Below are positions 34,497 through 43,466 of a stretch of DNA of 64,000 nt, one piece after another. Below the pieces are notes generated by a model. The model searched no databases and had not been told where the DNA came from. It worked only from the letters and a program-made list of their open reading frames with translations. This stretch comes from Spirosoma sp. 48-14. GTDB taxonomy: Bacteria > Bacteroidota > Bacteroidia > Cytophagales > Spirosomataceae. The stretch is taken from the NCBI RefSeq assembly GCF_001898575.1, contig NZ_MKUD01000088.1, positions 93,402 through 157,401 of the forward strand, written 5' to 3'. Numbering within the stretch: position 1 is the stretch's first letter; every line of letters begins with the position of its first letter. The translations under genes and the position numbers were made by a program.

Positions 34497-34991
34497 ATGA
34501 ACTCAATGAGTCGTTTCGTAATTTGTTTCTGGTTGGTTGGCCTGGTTTCGCTTAATCTAGTTGCCCAGACTAAACCATCGTCGTTGGATGTCGCAGCCAT
34601 TCGGTCGTTGCGGGCGGAGTCTAATCAGGCTATTCAGGCAAAAGACCTCAGTGGATTCGGGCAAACGATGTTGCCGGAAATAGAGGTGACGCGGGGAAGT
34701 GGTTCGCACGTGTCAGGCCGGGATTCGGTACTGGCGTCGGTAGCCGTTCAATTCAAAGACCCGGCTTTTCTGGGATACGTTCGGTACACGGATCGCATAG
34801 ACATCAGTACAACCAGTCCATTAGCTGCCGAGCATGGGCATTGGGAAGGCCGCTTCCGCCGATCTGACGGCACTCAACTCATCACAGGAACCTACCTGGC
34901 GATGTGGCGCAAAACTGACTCAGGCTGGAAAATTCGCTCCGAATTATTTGTGAGTTTAAGCTGTACCGGCAGTGCCGCCTGCGGAAAGTAA
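34497..34991 (+). CDS. Secreted NTF2/DUF4440-like protein
   Basis: 164 residues with a signal peptide (FVICFWLVGLVSLNLVAQ) and one cone-shaped NTF2-like domain (about 32-150). Typical features are AAIRSLRAESNQAIQAKDLSGFGQTMLPEIEVTRGSG and the closing WKIRSELFVSL. Such proteins bind or turn over small molecules, but no catalytic residue can be singled out. An alternative Met four residues in would leave a shorter signal. Ends before a terminator hairpin shared with convergent glnS. Confidence 0.72.
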   Translation: MNSMSRFVICFWLVGLVSLNLVAQTKPSSLDVAAIRSLRAESNQAIQAKDLSGFGQTMLPEIEVTRGSGSHVSGRDSVLASVAVQFKDPAFLGYVRYTDRIDISTTSPLAAEHGHWEGRFRRSDGTQLITGTYLAMWRKTDSGWKIRSELFVSLSCTGSAACGK

Positions 34992-35151
34992 TGGCGATTA
35001 GTTTGCCTACGCAGACAATTCTTTAAAATAGGTGGATGAAAGCTGGAATGTATTTGGCAAGGTTCATTTATTAGATGGTACATCTGGTAGAAAAAACGAA
35101 CATCAAATACCGAAAGAAGACCAGGCTTTTAGTCAACAATAGTTTTTTAAT

Positions 35152-35185
35152 GAATCTGGGGCCATAAATCTATGGCCCCAGATTC
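35152..35185. terminator. Bidirectional terminator hairpin
   Basis: Perfect 15-bp stem (35152-35166 and 35171-35185) with a 4-base loop and a GGGGCC core, between the convergent NTF2-like gene and glnS. Confidence 0.75.
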
Positions 35186-35209
35186 AACTCTATTATACCT
35201 TCTTCCGTC

Positions 35210-36952
35210 TTACCCCTTTTTCACTTCCTTCGCCCAGCTATCTTTCAGGGTAACGGTTCGGTTAAAGACGGGTTTATCGGTAGTAGAATCGGAGTCGAGG
35301 ACGAAGTAGCCTTTGCGTATGAACTGGAAATTGCGGATAGCTTCCGAACGAGCGGCTTCGACCAATGCTGGTTCGACAAAGGCGCGGACCACTTCCAGTG
35401 AGTTCGGGTTCAACAGTTCACGGAATTCGCGTTCGTCGGCGGCTGGGTTTTCGACCGAAAAAAGCCGATCATACAGCCGAACTTCAGCTTCGACAGCGTG
35501 TGGAACTGATACCCAGTGGATGGTACCTTTTACGTTAATACCCGATGTGTCCGAACCGCTACGGCTTTCGGGAATGTAGGAGCAGCGAAGTTCGATAATC
35601 TCACCCGCGTTGTCTTTGACCACTTCATCACATTTGATGATGTAAGCCCCTTTCAGCCGAACCATGCCGCCCGGAAATAGCCGGAAGAATTTCTTCGGCG
35701 GGTTTTCCATGAAATCATCCCGTTCGATATACACTTCCCGGCTAAACGGAACCTCCCGGTCACCTGCACTAGGGTCTTCGGGATTGTTTTCGATGTGCAT
35801 GATTTCTTCCCGACCGACCTCATAATTGGTAATGACGAGCTTCAGTGGTTTTTCGTCCAGCACAGCCATCACGCGGTGCGTGGTTTTGTTGAGTTCTTCG
35901 CGGATGCAAAACTCCAGAAGGCCCACGTCGATCAGGTTATCGCGTTTGGCGATCCCGATGCGGTCGGCAAATTCGCGGATGCTGGCAGGGGTATAGCCCC
36001 GACGACGAATACCGGCAATGGTTGGCATACGCGGGTCGTCCCAACCGCTAACGTGTCCTTCTTCAACCAACTGCTTGAGCTTCCGTTTACTCATAACCGT
36101 ATAGGTCAGGTTGAGCCGGGCAAACTCAATTTGTCGGGATGGGAAGATGTTTAACTGATCGATAAACCACTCGTATAATGGACGGTGTACTTCAAACTCC
36201 AGCGTGCAGAGTGAATGCGTAATATGCTCAATCGAATCGGATTGCCCATGGGCGAAGTCGTACATGGGGTAAAGGCACCAGGCGTTGCCCGTCCGATGGT
36301 GATGCGCATGCTTGATGCGGTAGATGATTGGGTCGCGCATGTGCATGTTGGGAGAAGCCATATCGACCTTAGCCCGTAACACTTTGGCACCATCTGGAAA
36401 TTCACCCGCTTTCATGCGCCGGAACAGATCGAGGTTTTCATCTACACTCCGGTCCCGGTATTGATTCATGCGACCCGGTTCCGTCGGCGTACCTTTCTGT
36501 GCGGCAATTTCTTCCGACGTTGAATCGTCTACATAAGCTAATCCTTTCTGAATCAGTGTTTCAGCAAATTGATAAAGCTGGTCGAAGTAATCGGAAGCGT
36601 AGAACTCATTTTCCCACTCGAAGCCTAACCATCGTACATCGTTCTTGATCGAATCGACGTATTCAGTGTCTTCAGTAACGGGGTTGGTATCGTCGAAGCG
36701 TAGATTGGTCTGTCCGCCGTATTTATCGGCCAGGCCAAAATTAAGGCAGATGGATTTGGCGTGACCAATGTGCAGATAGCCATTGGGTTCGGGTGGAAAA
36801 CGGGTGTGAATGCGTCCACCGTTTTTACCAGCGGCTAAATCGTCTTCAACAATTTGTTCGATAAAATTGAGAGAGTTTCCTGCATTATTGCGGTCAGAGG
36901 AGTTGTTCTCACCGGCAAGAGATTCTTCGGGTTCCTTCGTTGCTTCCGCCAT
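35210..36952 (-). CDS. glnS: Glutamine--tRNA ligase
   Basis: Class I aminoacyl-tRNA synthetase charging tRNA-Gln, 580 residues against about 553 in E. coli. The HIGH motif is at 61-64 ([15 protein letters not shown]), and the KMSKS counterpart is MSKR at 287-290. The longer N-terminus is a low-complexity acidic/Asn-rich stretch (residues 1-30) before the Rossmann catalytic domain; two beta-barrel anticodon domains fill the C-terminal 230 residues. Presence of GlnRS means this organism need not rely only on Gln amidation by GatCAB. Confidence 0.96.
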   Translation of the reverse strand: MAEATKEPEESLAGENNSSDRNNAGNSLNFIEQIVEDDLAAGKNGGRIHTRFPPEPNGYLHIGHAKSICLNFGLADKYGGQTNLRFDDTNPVTEDTEYVDSIKNDVRWLGFEWENEFYASDYFDQLYQFAETLIQKGLAYVDDSTSEEIAAQKGTPTEPGRMNQYRDRSVDENLDLFRRMKAGEFPDGAKVLRAKVDMASPNMHMRDPIIYRIKHAHHHRTGNAWCLYPMYDFAHGQSDSIEHITHSLCTLEFEVHRPLYEWFIDQLNIFPSRQIEFARLNLTYTVMSKRKLKQLVEEGHVSGWDDPRMPTIAGIRRRGYTPASIREFADRIGIAKRDNLIDVGLLEFCIREELNKTTHRVMAVLDEKPLKLVITNYEVGREEIMHIENNPEDPSAGDREVPFSREVYIERDDFMENPPKKFFRLFPGGMVRLKGAYIIKCDEVVKDNAGEIIELRCSYIPESRSGSDTSGINVKGTIHWVSVPHAVEAEVRLYDRLFSVENPAADEREFRELLNPNSLEVVRAFVEPALVEAARSEAIRNFQFIRKGYFVLDSDSTTDKPVFNRTVTLKDSWAKEVKKG

Positions 36953-37107
36953 GTCGTTACTTCACACTTGATAAAAGCCCGAAATTACGGCCTTTGACCG
37001 GGTTTGGCAAACAGAACCGTTATCAATTGCGTTTCAGAGAGTAGCTCGAGAGCCAGAAACAGCATACTCAAAAGCCCTGAATTTTCGCTAACAGGGTCAT
37101 GGAAAAA

Positions 37108-37119
37108 CTACTTAAGTAG
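37108..37119. promoter_or_regulatory. Perfect 12-bp palindrome upstream of efflux operon
   Basis: CTACTTAAGTAG, 118 bases before the tolC-like ATG, inside the 285-base gap between divergent glnS and the efflux operon. Its size and symmetry would fit a TetR- or MarR-type operator, but no regulator gene is next to it. Confidence 0.3.
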
Positions 37120-37237
37120 GTAGTAGCCGCTCGTTAATTTATTATTAATGAACGAACAAAATGGCTGTCAGAACGAGTTGTTGCAGTGAGCAAGCCGTTT
37201 TCTATCAGCCAACAACGGTGCTCAAGGCTTACGATTT

Positions 37238-38578
37238 ATGAAAAAAACGTTTATCGGCTTTCTTTTTGCGGTTGGGTGTTTCGTATCTAATTATGGATTT
37301 GCTCAGAGAACAACGGACTCGTTGACTCGACAGGCCTATCTGGCCGATTGTATTCAATACGCATTAAGTCACCAGCCGACTGTCAAACAATCCGTTATAG
37401 ACCAGGAAATTGCCGAGCGAACAATTCAGAGTAGTCTTTCGGCCTGGTATCCACAAGTTTCAGCGGGGTATAGCCTGCAGCATTACCTGAAACAACCCGC
37501 AACGCTCTTTCCCGACCCAACCACGGGCGAAGTTGTTCCGAGAGTGATCGGGGCAAAAAATACATCGACGGCATCGCTGTCGCTGACTCAGAATATATTC
37601 AATCGGGACTTATTGCTCGCTAATCAGACAGCGGATGCGTACCGGGTACAGGCAACCCAGAATACGGTTCGTAACAAAATCGATGTGGTCGTCAATGTTA
37701 GCAAGGCTTTTTACGATGTGATTCTGACCCAGCGTCAGGTCGATATTCTGAGTGTCGATATTGCTCGTTTGCAGCGTAGTCTTCAGGATGCCACCAATCA
37801 GTATCAGAGTGGAATTGTCGACAAAACAGATCCACAACGGGCTGCTATTGCCCTTAACAATACGCGTGCTCAACAGAAACAATACCGGGATCTGATTGGG
37901 GCTAAATACCAGACATTGAAGCAACTGATGGGGTATCCGCCCAATACTCCGCTCAATGTGGCGTATGATACGCTGCAACTTGTAAACGATGCTAACCTGG
38001 ATACCCTTCAACTGGTCAATCCGCAGAATCGTATTGAATACCAGCAGCTATTGACCCAGGGCCGGTTACTGGATGCCAACGTAAAATATACGCGCTGGGC
38101 GTATTTGCCTAACGTAGCGGCCTTTGGTAATTATAACCTGTTGTATCAGAACAATTCCTTCGGTCAACTCTTTGGTATGGTATTCCCGAATTCACTGATC
38201 GGCCTGTCAGTAGCGTTGCCAATTTTTCAGGGAGGGCGTCGGATTCAGCAGACCAAAATCGCTGAGTTGCAGGTACAACGGTTGCAATGGGACTTAGCCG
38301 CGCTCACCAGTTCGGTCGATGCGGAGTATGCACAGGCGCTGTCTAACTACAAAGGGAATCTTGCCAACTACCTGGCGCTGCGGGAAAACCTGATAATGGC
38401 AGAAGATGTCTACCGGATTATCAACCTGCAATACCGTTCCGGGGTAAAAACCTTCCTTGATGTGACCATTGCTGAAACAGACCTGCGAACGGCCCGTCTC
38501 AATTCGTTTAATGCACTTTATCAGGTATTAATCAGTAAGTTAGACGTTCAGCGAGCCCTCGGTGTTATTCAATTTTAA
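37238..38578 (+). CDS. TolC-family outer-membrane efflux protein
   Basis: 446-residue outer-membrane channel with a signal peptide (KKTFIGFLFAVGCFVSNYGFAQ). Two OEP repeats (about 30-230 and 240-445) of long helices with intervening beta strands, for example LTRQAYLADCIQYALSHQPTVKQS and TIAETDLRTARLNSFNALYQVLISKLDVQRALG. First gene of a three-gene tripartite pump operon; the adaptor gene starts 3 bases after its stop. Together they export small molecules from the periplasm or cytoplasm across the outer membrane. Confidence 0.93.
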   Translation: MKKTFIGFLFAVGCFVSNYGFAQRTTDSLTRQAYLADCIQYALSHQPTVKQSVIDQEIAERTIQSSLSAWYPQVSAGYSLQHYLKQPATLFPDPTTGEVVPRVIGAKNTSTASLSLTQNIFNRDLLLANQTADAYRVQATQNTVRNKIDVVVNVSKAFYDVILTQRQVDILSVDIARLQRSLQDATNQYQSGIVDKTDPQRAAIALNNTRAQQKQYRDLIGAKYQTLKQLMGYPPNTPLNVAYDTLQLVNDANLDTLQLVNPQNRIEYQQLLTQGRLLDANVKYTRWAYLPNVAAFGNYNLLYQNNSFGQLFGMVFPNSLIGLSVALPIFQGGRRIQQTKIAELQVQRLQWDLAALTSSVDAEYAQALSNYKGNLANYLALRENLIMAEDVYRIINLQYRSGVKTFLDVTIAETDLRTARLNSFNALYQVLISKLDVQRALGVIQF

Positions 38579-38581
38579 ACC

Positions 38582-39685
38582 ATGAAACTTTCTCCCTATT
38601 TCACCCTGCTTACGAGTGTTGCGTTGTTTGCCTGTGGCAGTAACAAAACAGATCAGCAGCAAGGTCCACCACCACCTACCCCTGTTTCGGTTGCCAAAGC
38701 GACAAAAGGGAATGCAACCTACTATGACGAGTTTCCGGCTACGGTAACGGCCTTGCTGGAGGTTGAGATTCAGCCGCAGGTGGCTGGTAACATTACGGGT
38801 ATCTTTTTTCAGGATGGGCAGCATGTTAGCAAAGGACAGAAGCTTTACACCATCGACCCGCAGCAGTACCGGGCTAGTTACGATCAGGCGGTAGCCAATC
38901 TGAATGTACAAAAAGCCAATCTGAACCGGGCCCAGAAAGATGCGGATCGGTACAACACATTAGCTCAGCAGGATGCCGTTGCCAAACAACTGGTCGATAA
39001 TGCCAATGCTACGCTGGAATCGGCCAAAATGCAGGTCGAAGCGGCTCAGGCAGCCATCCGGCAGGTAGGAACGAACCTGAAATACACCACGATTTTTGCG
39101 CCCCTGGACGGGACAATCGGTATTTCGCAGGTTCGGCTCGGAGCAGCTGTAGCACCCGGTCAAACGCCACTTAATACCATTTCGTCTGATAACCCAATAG
39201 CGGCCGATGTGCAGATCGATGAGTCGCAGATTCAGCGGTTTCTAAAGTTACAGAGTCAGCCCAACGTGACGCGGGATTCGACCTTTGTCTTGCTTTTGCC
39301 GAGTGGACAGCCGTACGCTTTTCCCGGTTCAGTACGCATTGTAGACCGGGCTGTTGACCCACAGACGGGTACGTTACGGGTGCGTATTGCCTTCCCGAAT
39401 CCTAACCGACAACTGAAACCGGGACTGAATGTGAACGTTCGGGTGAAAAATAGCACAGGCGAACCGCAGTTGCTGATACCATACCAGGCCGTAACGGAGC
39501 AGATGAGCGAATACTTTGTGTTTGTCGTAGGCGATAGCAGCAAGGTGAGTCAGAAAAAAGTGACGCTCGGTGCCCGGATCAATGATAAGGTCGTCGTGAA
39601 AAACGGCCTGAATGAAGGCGAAACCGTCGTAACGGAAGGCACCCAGAAAATTCGGGAAGGAGCGAAAGTAAAAATTAATGAGTGA
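38582..39685 (+). CDS. RND efflux periplasmic adaptor lipoprotein
   Basis: Membrane-fusion protein of 367 residues, HlyD/AcrA type. A lipobox at LFACGS (Cys19) anchors it to the inner membrane. The biotinyl-lipoyl-like halves are around VEIQPQVAGNITGIFFQDGQHVSKGQKLYTID and TIFAPLDGTIGISQVRLGAAVAPG, separated by a coiled-coil hairpin (about 98-160). It joins the RND pump to the TolC-like channel. The stop codon lies within the first repeat unit of the GAGYGAAA array that separates it from the pump gene. Confidence 0.94.
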   Translation: MKLSPYFTLLTSVALFACGSNKTDQQQGPPPPTPVSVAKATKGNATYYDEFPATVTALLEVEIQPQVAGNITGIFFQDGQHVSKGQKLYTIDPQQYRASYDQAVANLNVQKANLNRAQKDADRYNTLAQQDAVAKQLVDNANATLESAKMQVEAAQAAIRQVGTNLKYTTIFAPLDGTIGISQVRLGAAVAPGQTPLNTISSDNPIAADVQIDESQIQRFLKLQSQPNVTRDSTFVLLLPSGQPYAFPGSVRIVDRAVDPQTGTLRVRIAFPNPNRQLKPGLNVNVRVKNSTGEPQLLIPYQAVTEQMSEYFVFVVGDSSKVSQKKVTLGARINDKVVVKNGLNEGETVVTEGTQKIREGAKVKINE

Positions 39686-39758
39686 AAGAGTGAAAGAGCG
39701 AAAGAGTGAATCATGCTGACTCCCTTTCGCTCTTTCACTCTTTCGCTCTTTCACTCAT
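39678..39758. repeat. Inverted array of 8-bp GAGYGAAA repeats, copy 2
   Basis: Left array 39678-39711 and inverted right array 39725-39758, each of four 8-bp units, with a few T/C differences between the arms. It begins at the end of the adaptor gene and stops 6 bases before the pump ATG. Same family and same intra-operon position as the copy at 8493-8590. Confidence 0.75.
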
Positions 39759-39764
39759 TGGATT

Positions 39765-42700
39765 ATGTTCGCAGAAATATTCATCAACCGGCCGGTTACG
39801 GCCATAGTGATATCGGTGGTTATTGTAGCGCTGGGGGTGCTGGCCTTGCAGAGCCTGCCCGTCAGTCAATATCCCGATATTACACCCCCAGTCGTGCAGG
39901 TGACGGGTACGTATACGGGAGCGGATGCCCAAACGGTTGAACAGACCGTAGCGACGCCCATTGAAACCCAGGTGAACGGGACGCCCGGCATGGATTATGT
40001 GCAGACCAATGCCACCAACGACGGCCGGATGACCATGAACGTGACGTTTAAGGTGGGGACGGATGTGAACATTGCCGCACTTGACGTTCAGAACCGGGTG
40101 GGGATCGCACAGCCACAATTGCCCGAAGAAGTTACCCGGCTTGGGGTTGTGGTGCGGAAGCGGAATCCATCGCTGTTTATGCTGGTGGCGATTTATTCGC
40201 CCAACAAAACCCACAACGTTTCGTTTCTGGATAACTACGCCAACATCTACATTCGCGATGCCCTGCTTCGGGTGCCGGGAGTAGGGGATATTTTCAGCCG
40301 GGCCGATGATTTCAGTATGCGGATCTGGCTCAAACCCGATCGGCTGGCGCAGCTTGGCTTAACCCCCGACGATGTAGTGGGTGCCCTTCAGGAACAGAAT
40401 TTACAGGTAGCAGGCGGTTCGGTAGGCGCGTCGCCACAACCGTCCACCCAGGCGTTTGAGTATACAGTTTTTACCAACAGCCGACTCAGTAAAGAAGACG
40501 AGTTTAAGAAGATCATCGTGCGGAGTGACCCAGCACGTGGTTCTCTGGTGTATCTGGAAGATGTGGCTCGGGTGCAACTGGGTAAGTTTTCGTATGCCAG
40601 TAACTCGTTTGTCGATGGGAACCGGGCGGCTTATCTGCTGGTCTATCAGTTGCCGGGTAGTAACGCCATTGCCACCGCCAAGGGCGTATATGCTGCGATG
40701 GACAACCTGAAAAAGACGTTCCCCAAAGACATTGATTATGTCGTGCCGTTTGAGTCGGTATCGGTTATTCAGGTGTCTATTTCGGAAGTGGTCGAAACGC
40801 TGCTCGAAGCATTGGGGCTGGTGGTACTGGTTGTATTCCTGTTCCTGCAAAGCTGGCGGGCTACCCTGATTACATTGCTAGCCATCCCGGTGTCGATCGT
40901 TGGTACATTTGCCTTGTTTGTGCCACTAGGGTTTACGATAAATACGCTGACACTCTTCGCGTTCGTGCTGGCTATCGGTATCGTGGTCGACGATGCCATT
41001 GTGGTGGTGGAAGCCGTGCAGGTGAATATCGATAAAGGGATGTCGCCAAAAGACGCGACTAAGGAAGCGATGGCCGAAATTTCGGCTCCCGTTATAGCCA
41101 TTGCCCTGATTCTGGCGGCTGTGTTCGTTCCGGTTGGGTTCATACCCGGCATTGTCGGGCGGTTGTACCAGCAGTTTGCCATCACCATTGCCGTATCGGT
41201 ACTGATTTCGGCCTTTGTCGCCCTGTCGCTGACACCTGCTTTATGTACGCTGCTCCTGCGTCCGATGCATATTGACGAAAAAGCGACTGGACTCAACAAG
41301 TTCTTTTACAAATTCAACCTGGTATTCGAACGCATGACCAATTCGTATACCAACAGTGTCAAACGACTCATCAAAGCGACCCCGCTGGTGATTGTTGGGC
41401 TGGTTGTTATTTACATTGGAACGGGGCTGTTGTTCCGCGCAAAGCCTACCGGATTCCTGCCAACGGAAGATGAAGGCCGTTTGATTGTGACCTACGAAAT
41501 CCCGGAAGCGGCTTCAACCTCCCGGAGCCTTGTCGTGCTGAATAAGGTGATGGCCATTCTGAAAGCGCAGCCATACGTCGCCCATTTTTCGGCGCTGGGT
41601 GGTCTGAATGCCATTACGTTTGCCTCAAAATCGAATAGTGGTACGGTATTTATTCAGCTCAAACCCTGGGAAGAGCGCAAAGAACGAAATATGCAGGCCG
41701 ATTCGCTGGTAGTGAAACTCCAGCGGGCGCTTTCGAGCCTGAACGATGCCCGTCCGCAGGTGATTCAGCCGCCTGCTATTCCGGGTCTTGGACAAAGCTC
41801 CGGGTTTACCTTTGAAATTCAGCAGCGCGAAACCAACGACGATGTCCGCGCTTTTGATAATGTGGTACAGAACTTCCTGGCCGAAGCCAACAAACGACCC
41901 GAAATTGGCCGTGCCTTCTCGTATTTCACCGCCAAGACTCCGGCTTACCGAGTAGATGTGGACCGGGATAAGTGTAAAAAGTTAGGGATACCTGTCAGCA
42001 GTGTGTACCGGACGATGCAAACGTATCTGGGTAGCCAGTACGTCAACGACTTCATTATTTATGGACGTAAGTTCCGCGTGGTGGCGCAGGCCGATACCAT
42101 GTACCGAACCGATGTGCGGAATCTGGGCAATTATTACGTACGAAATCAGGCTGGTCAACTGGTGCCGATCAGTACGGTAATTAAAACGACGGTTATTGAA
42201 AATGCGCCCCTGATCTCGCACTTCAACCTGTTCCGGTCGGTTGAGTTAAACGGCGGGGCTAAACCCGGCTTTAGTAGCAGTCAGGCCAATGATGCGTTGC
42301 GGGAAGTAGCGGCCAAGGTGTTGCCTGCCGGTTATTCCTATGATTTTGGTGGCCTGAGTCGGGAGGAGATCAATGCCGGGAATACATCGATATACATTTT
42401 CATGCTATCGATTGGGTTTGTCTTTCTGTTTCTGGCCGCTTTATACGAAAGCTGGTCGGTTCCCTTCTCAGTCTTATTATCAGTGCCGATTGGCGCGTTG
42501 GGGGCTATTGTCGCGCTTATCCTGTTTCCGTATTTAAGCAACAACGTGTATGCCCAGATTGGCTTGATTACCCTGATCGGTCTGGCTGCGAAAAACGCCA
42601 TCCTGATTGTCGAATTTGCGAAAGAACGGGTGGATCGGGGAGAAGACCTCATTCAATCGACACTGGAAGCTGTTCGATTGCGGCTCCGGCCTATTCTGAT

Positions 42701-42959
42701 GACATCGCTGGCGTTTATTCTGGGCGTATTTCCGCTGGCCATTGCCAGTGGAGCCGGTGGGGTAGCCCGCGCTACGATTGGGCGAACCGTACTGGGTGGG
42801 ATGCTGGCGGCTACGTCGATTGCTATTTTTGTCGTGCCTGTTTTGTACGTGGGTATCACGCGGCTGGCCTATGGTAAAAAGGGACTGGAAGAACTGAAAA
42901 AGAACGCGAAGAACGAAGAGAAGCCTCAGGAAGAACCACAGCCAGCGATCGATAAGTAA
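39765..42959 (+). CDS. RND-family efflux pump permease (AcrB/MexB-like)
   Basis: 1064-residue inner-membrane proton antiporter of the hydrophobic/amphiphilic efflux (HAE-1) type. Family marks are the N-terminal FINRPVTAIVISVVIVALG helix, periplasmic PVSQYPDITPP, and the proton relay Asp pair in TM4 (IGIVVDDAIVVVEA). Two periplasmic loops of about 300 residues and twelve helices are present. The C-terminus is charged (Glu/Lys-rich). Likely substrates are hydrophobic drugs, detergents or dyes; exact range is not readable. Confidence 0.95.
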   Translation: MFAEIFINRPVTAIVISVVIVALGVLALQSLPVSQYPDITPPVVQVTGTYTGADAQTVEQTVATPIETQVNGTPGMDYVQTNATNDGRMTMNVTFKVGTDVNIAALDVQNRVGIAQPQLPEEVTRLGVVVRKRNPSLFMLVAIYSPNKTHNVSFLDNYANIYIRDALLRVPGVGDIFSRADDFSMRIWLKPDRLAQLGLTPDDVVGALQEQNLQVAGGSVGASPQPSTQAFEYTVFTNSRLSKEDEFKKIIVRSDPARGSLVYLEDVARVQLGKFSYASNSFVDGNRAAYLLVYQLPGSNAIATAKGVYAAMDNLKKTFPKDIDYVVPFESVSVIQVSISEVVETLLEALGLVVLVVFLFLQSWRATLITLLAIPVSIVGTFALFVPLGFTINTLTLFAFVLAIGIVVDDAIVVVEAVQVNIDKGMSPKDATKEAMAEISAPVIAIALILAAVFVPVGFIPGIVGRLYQQFAITIAVSVLISAFVALSLTPALCTLLLRPMHIDEKATGLNKFFYKFNLVFERMTNSYTNSVKRLIKATPLVIVGLVVIYIGTGLLFRAKPTGFLPTEDEGRLIVTYEIPEAASTSRSLVVLNKVMAILKAQPYVAHFSALGGLNAITFASKSNSGTVFIQLKPWEERKERNMQADSLVVKLQRALSSLNDARPQVIQPPAIPGLGQSSGFTFEIQQRETNDDVRAFDNVVQNFLAEANKRPEIGRAFSYFTAKTPAYRVDVDRDKCKKLGIPVSSVYRTMQTYLGSQYVNDFIIYGRKFRVVAQADTMYRTDVRNLGNYYVRNQAGQLVPISTVIKTTVIENAPLISHFNLFRSVELNGGAKPGFSSSQANDALREVAAKVLPAGYSYDFGGLSREEINAGNTSIYIFMLSIGFVFLFLAALYESWSVPFSVLLSVPIGALGAIVALILFPYLSNNVYAQIGLITLIGLAAKNAILIVEFAKERVDRGEDLIQSTLEAVRLRLRPILMTSLAFILGVFPLAIASGAGGVARATIGRTVLGGMLAATSIAIFVVPVLYVGITRLAYGKKGLEELKKNAKNEEKPQEEPQPAIDK

Positions 42960-43045
42960 GGCGAATTACGAGCGAATTGACGCCTGTTGTAAGCTCATAA
43001 AGACCTTGGGTTGATTGTTGATTTTCTGTTCGTTCGCTTTCCGGT

Positions 43046-43085
43046 ATTCTTGCAAAGGATTTACATCAAAAGCCTTTGCAAGAAT
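43046..43085 (+). promoter_or_regulatory. Hairpin overlapping start codon of small gene
   Basis: Perfect 13-bp arms (43046-43058 and 43073-43085) with a 14-base loop. The right arm ends on the second base of the ATG at 43084, the same geometry as at 24178-24214. It may instead serve as the terminator of the efflux operon, which ends 86 bases upstream. Confidence 0.45.
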
Positions 43086-43437
43086 GACAGGACGCAAAAA
43101 GATATTTCTGACCGCCGGAAATCAACAATTACCTTCCATTACCGCACAGGGGCGGGTGCATTATTCGAGTGATGGGCGGAGCGGTACCGTGCACTATTCG
43201 AGCCCACAGGCTTCCTTTTCCATGTGGTACGAATTTGCTGGAGGTAATGCCATTGCGATTATTGATATACCAACCCCCGAAACCTGGGTAGAACGAACTA
43301 AACTTCCTCTAACTGAACGCGAAACGGTGTTGCAGTTTATTGGTGATCAGGTTGTTCGCGATCAGGTGCCGGGTGGTGGCTATTTCGACTATTCGGACAA
43401 TACCATGACAATCTGTCGAGGCCAAAAGCCTGTATAG
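43084..43437 (+). CDS. Hypothetical small protein
   Basis: 117 residues from the ATG at 43084; the frame extends to a TTG at 43015, but those residues look like non-coding hairpin sequence. I do not recognise the family. There is no signal peptide or membrane helix. It looks like a beta-rich single domain: GRVHYSSDGRSGTVHYSSPQ, MWYEFAGGNAIAIIDIPTPETW, then a short helix PLTERETVLQFIGDQVV and GGGYFDYSDNTMTI. It converges with the MFS gene. Confidence 0.6.
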   Translation: MTGRKKIFLTAGNQQLPSITAQGRVHYSSDGRSGTVHYSSPQASFSMWYEFAGGNAIAIIDIPTPETWVERTKLPLTERETVLQFIGDQVVRDQVPGGGYFDYSDNTMTICRGQKPV

Positions 43438-43466
43438 TCAGGCAATTGATCCCTTCTGACTAGTAA

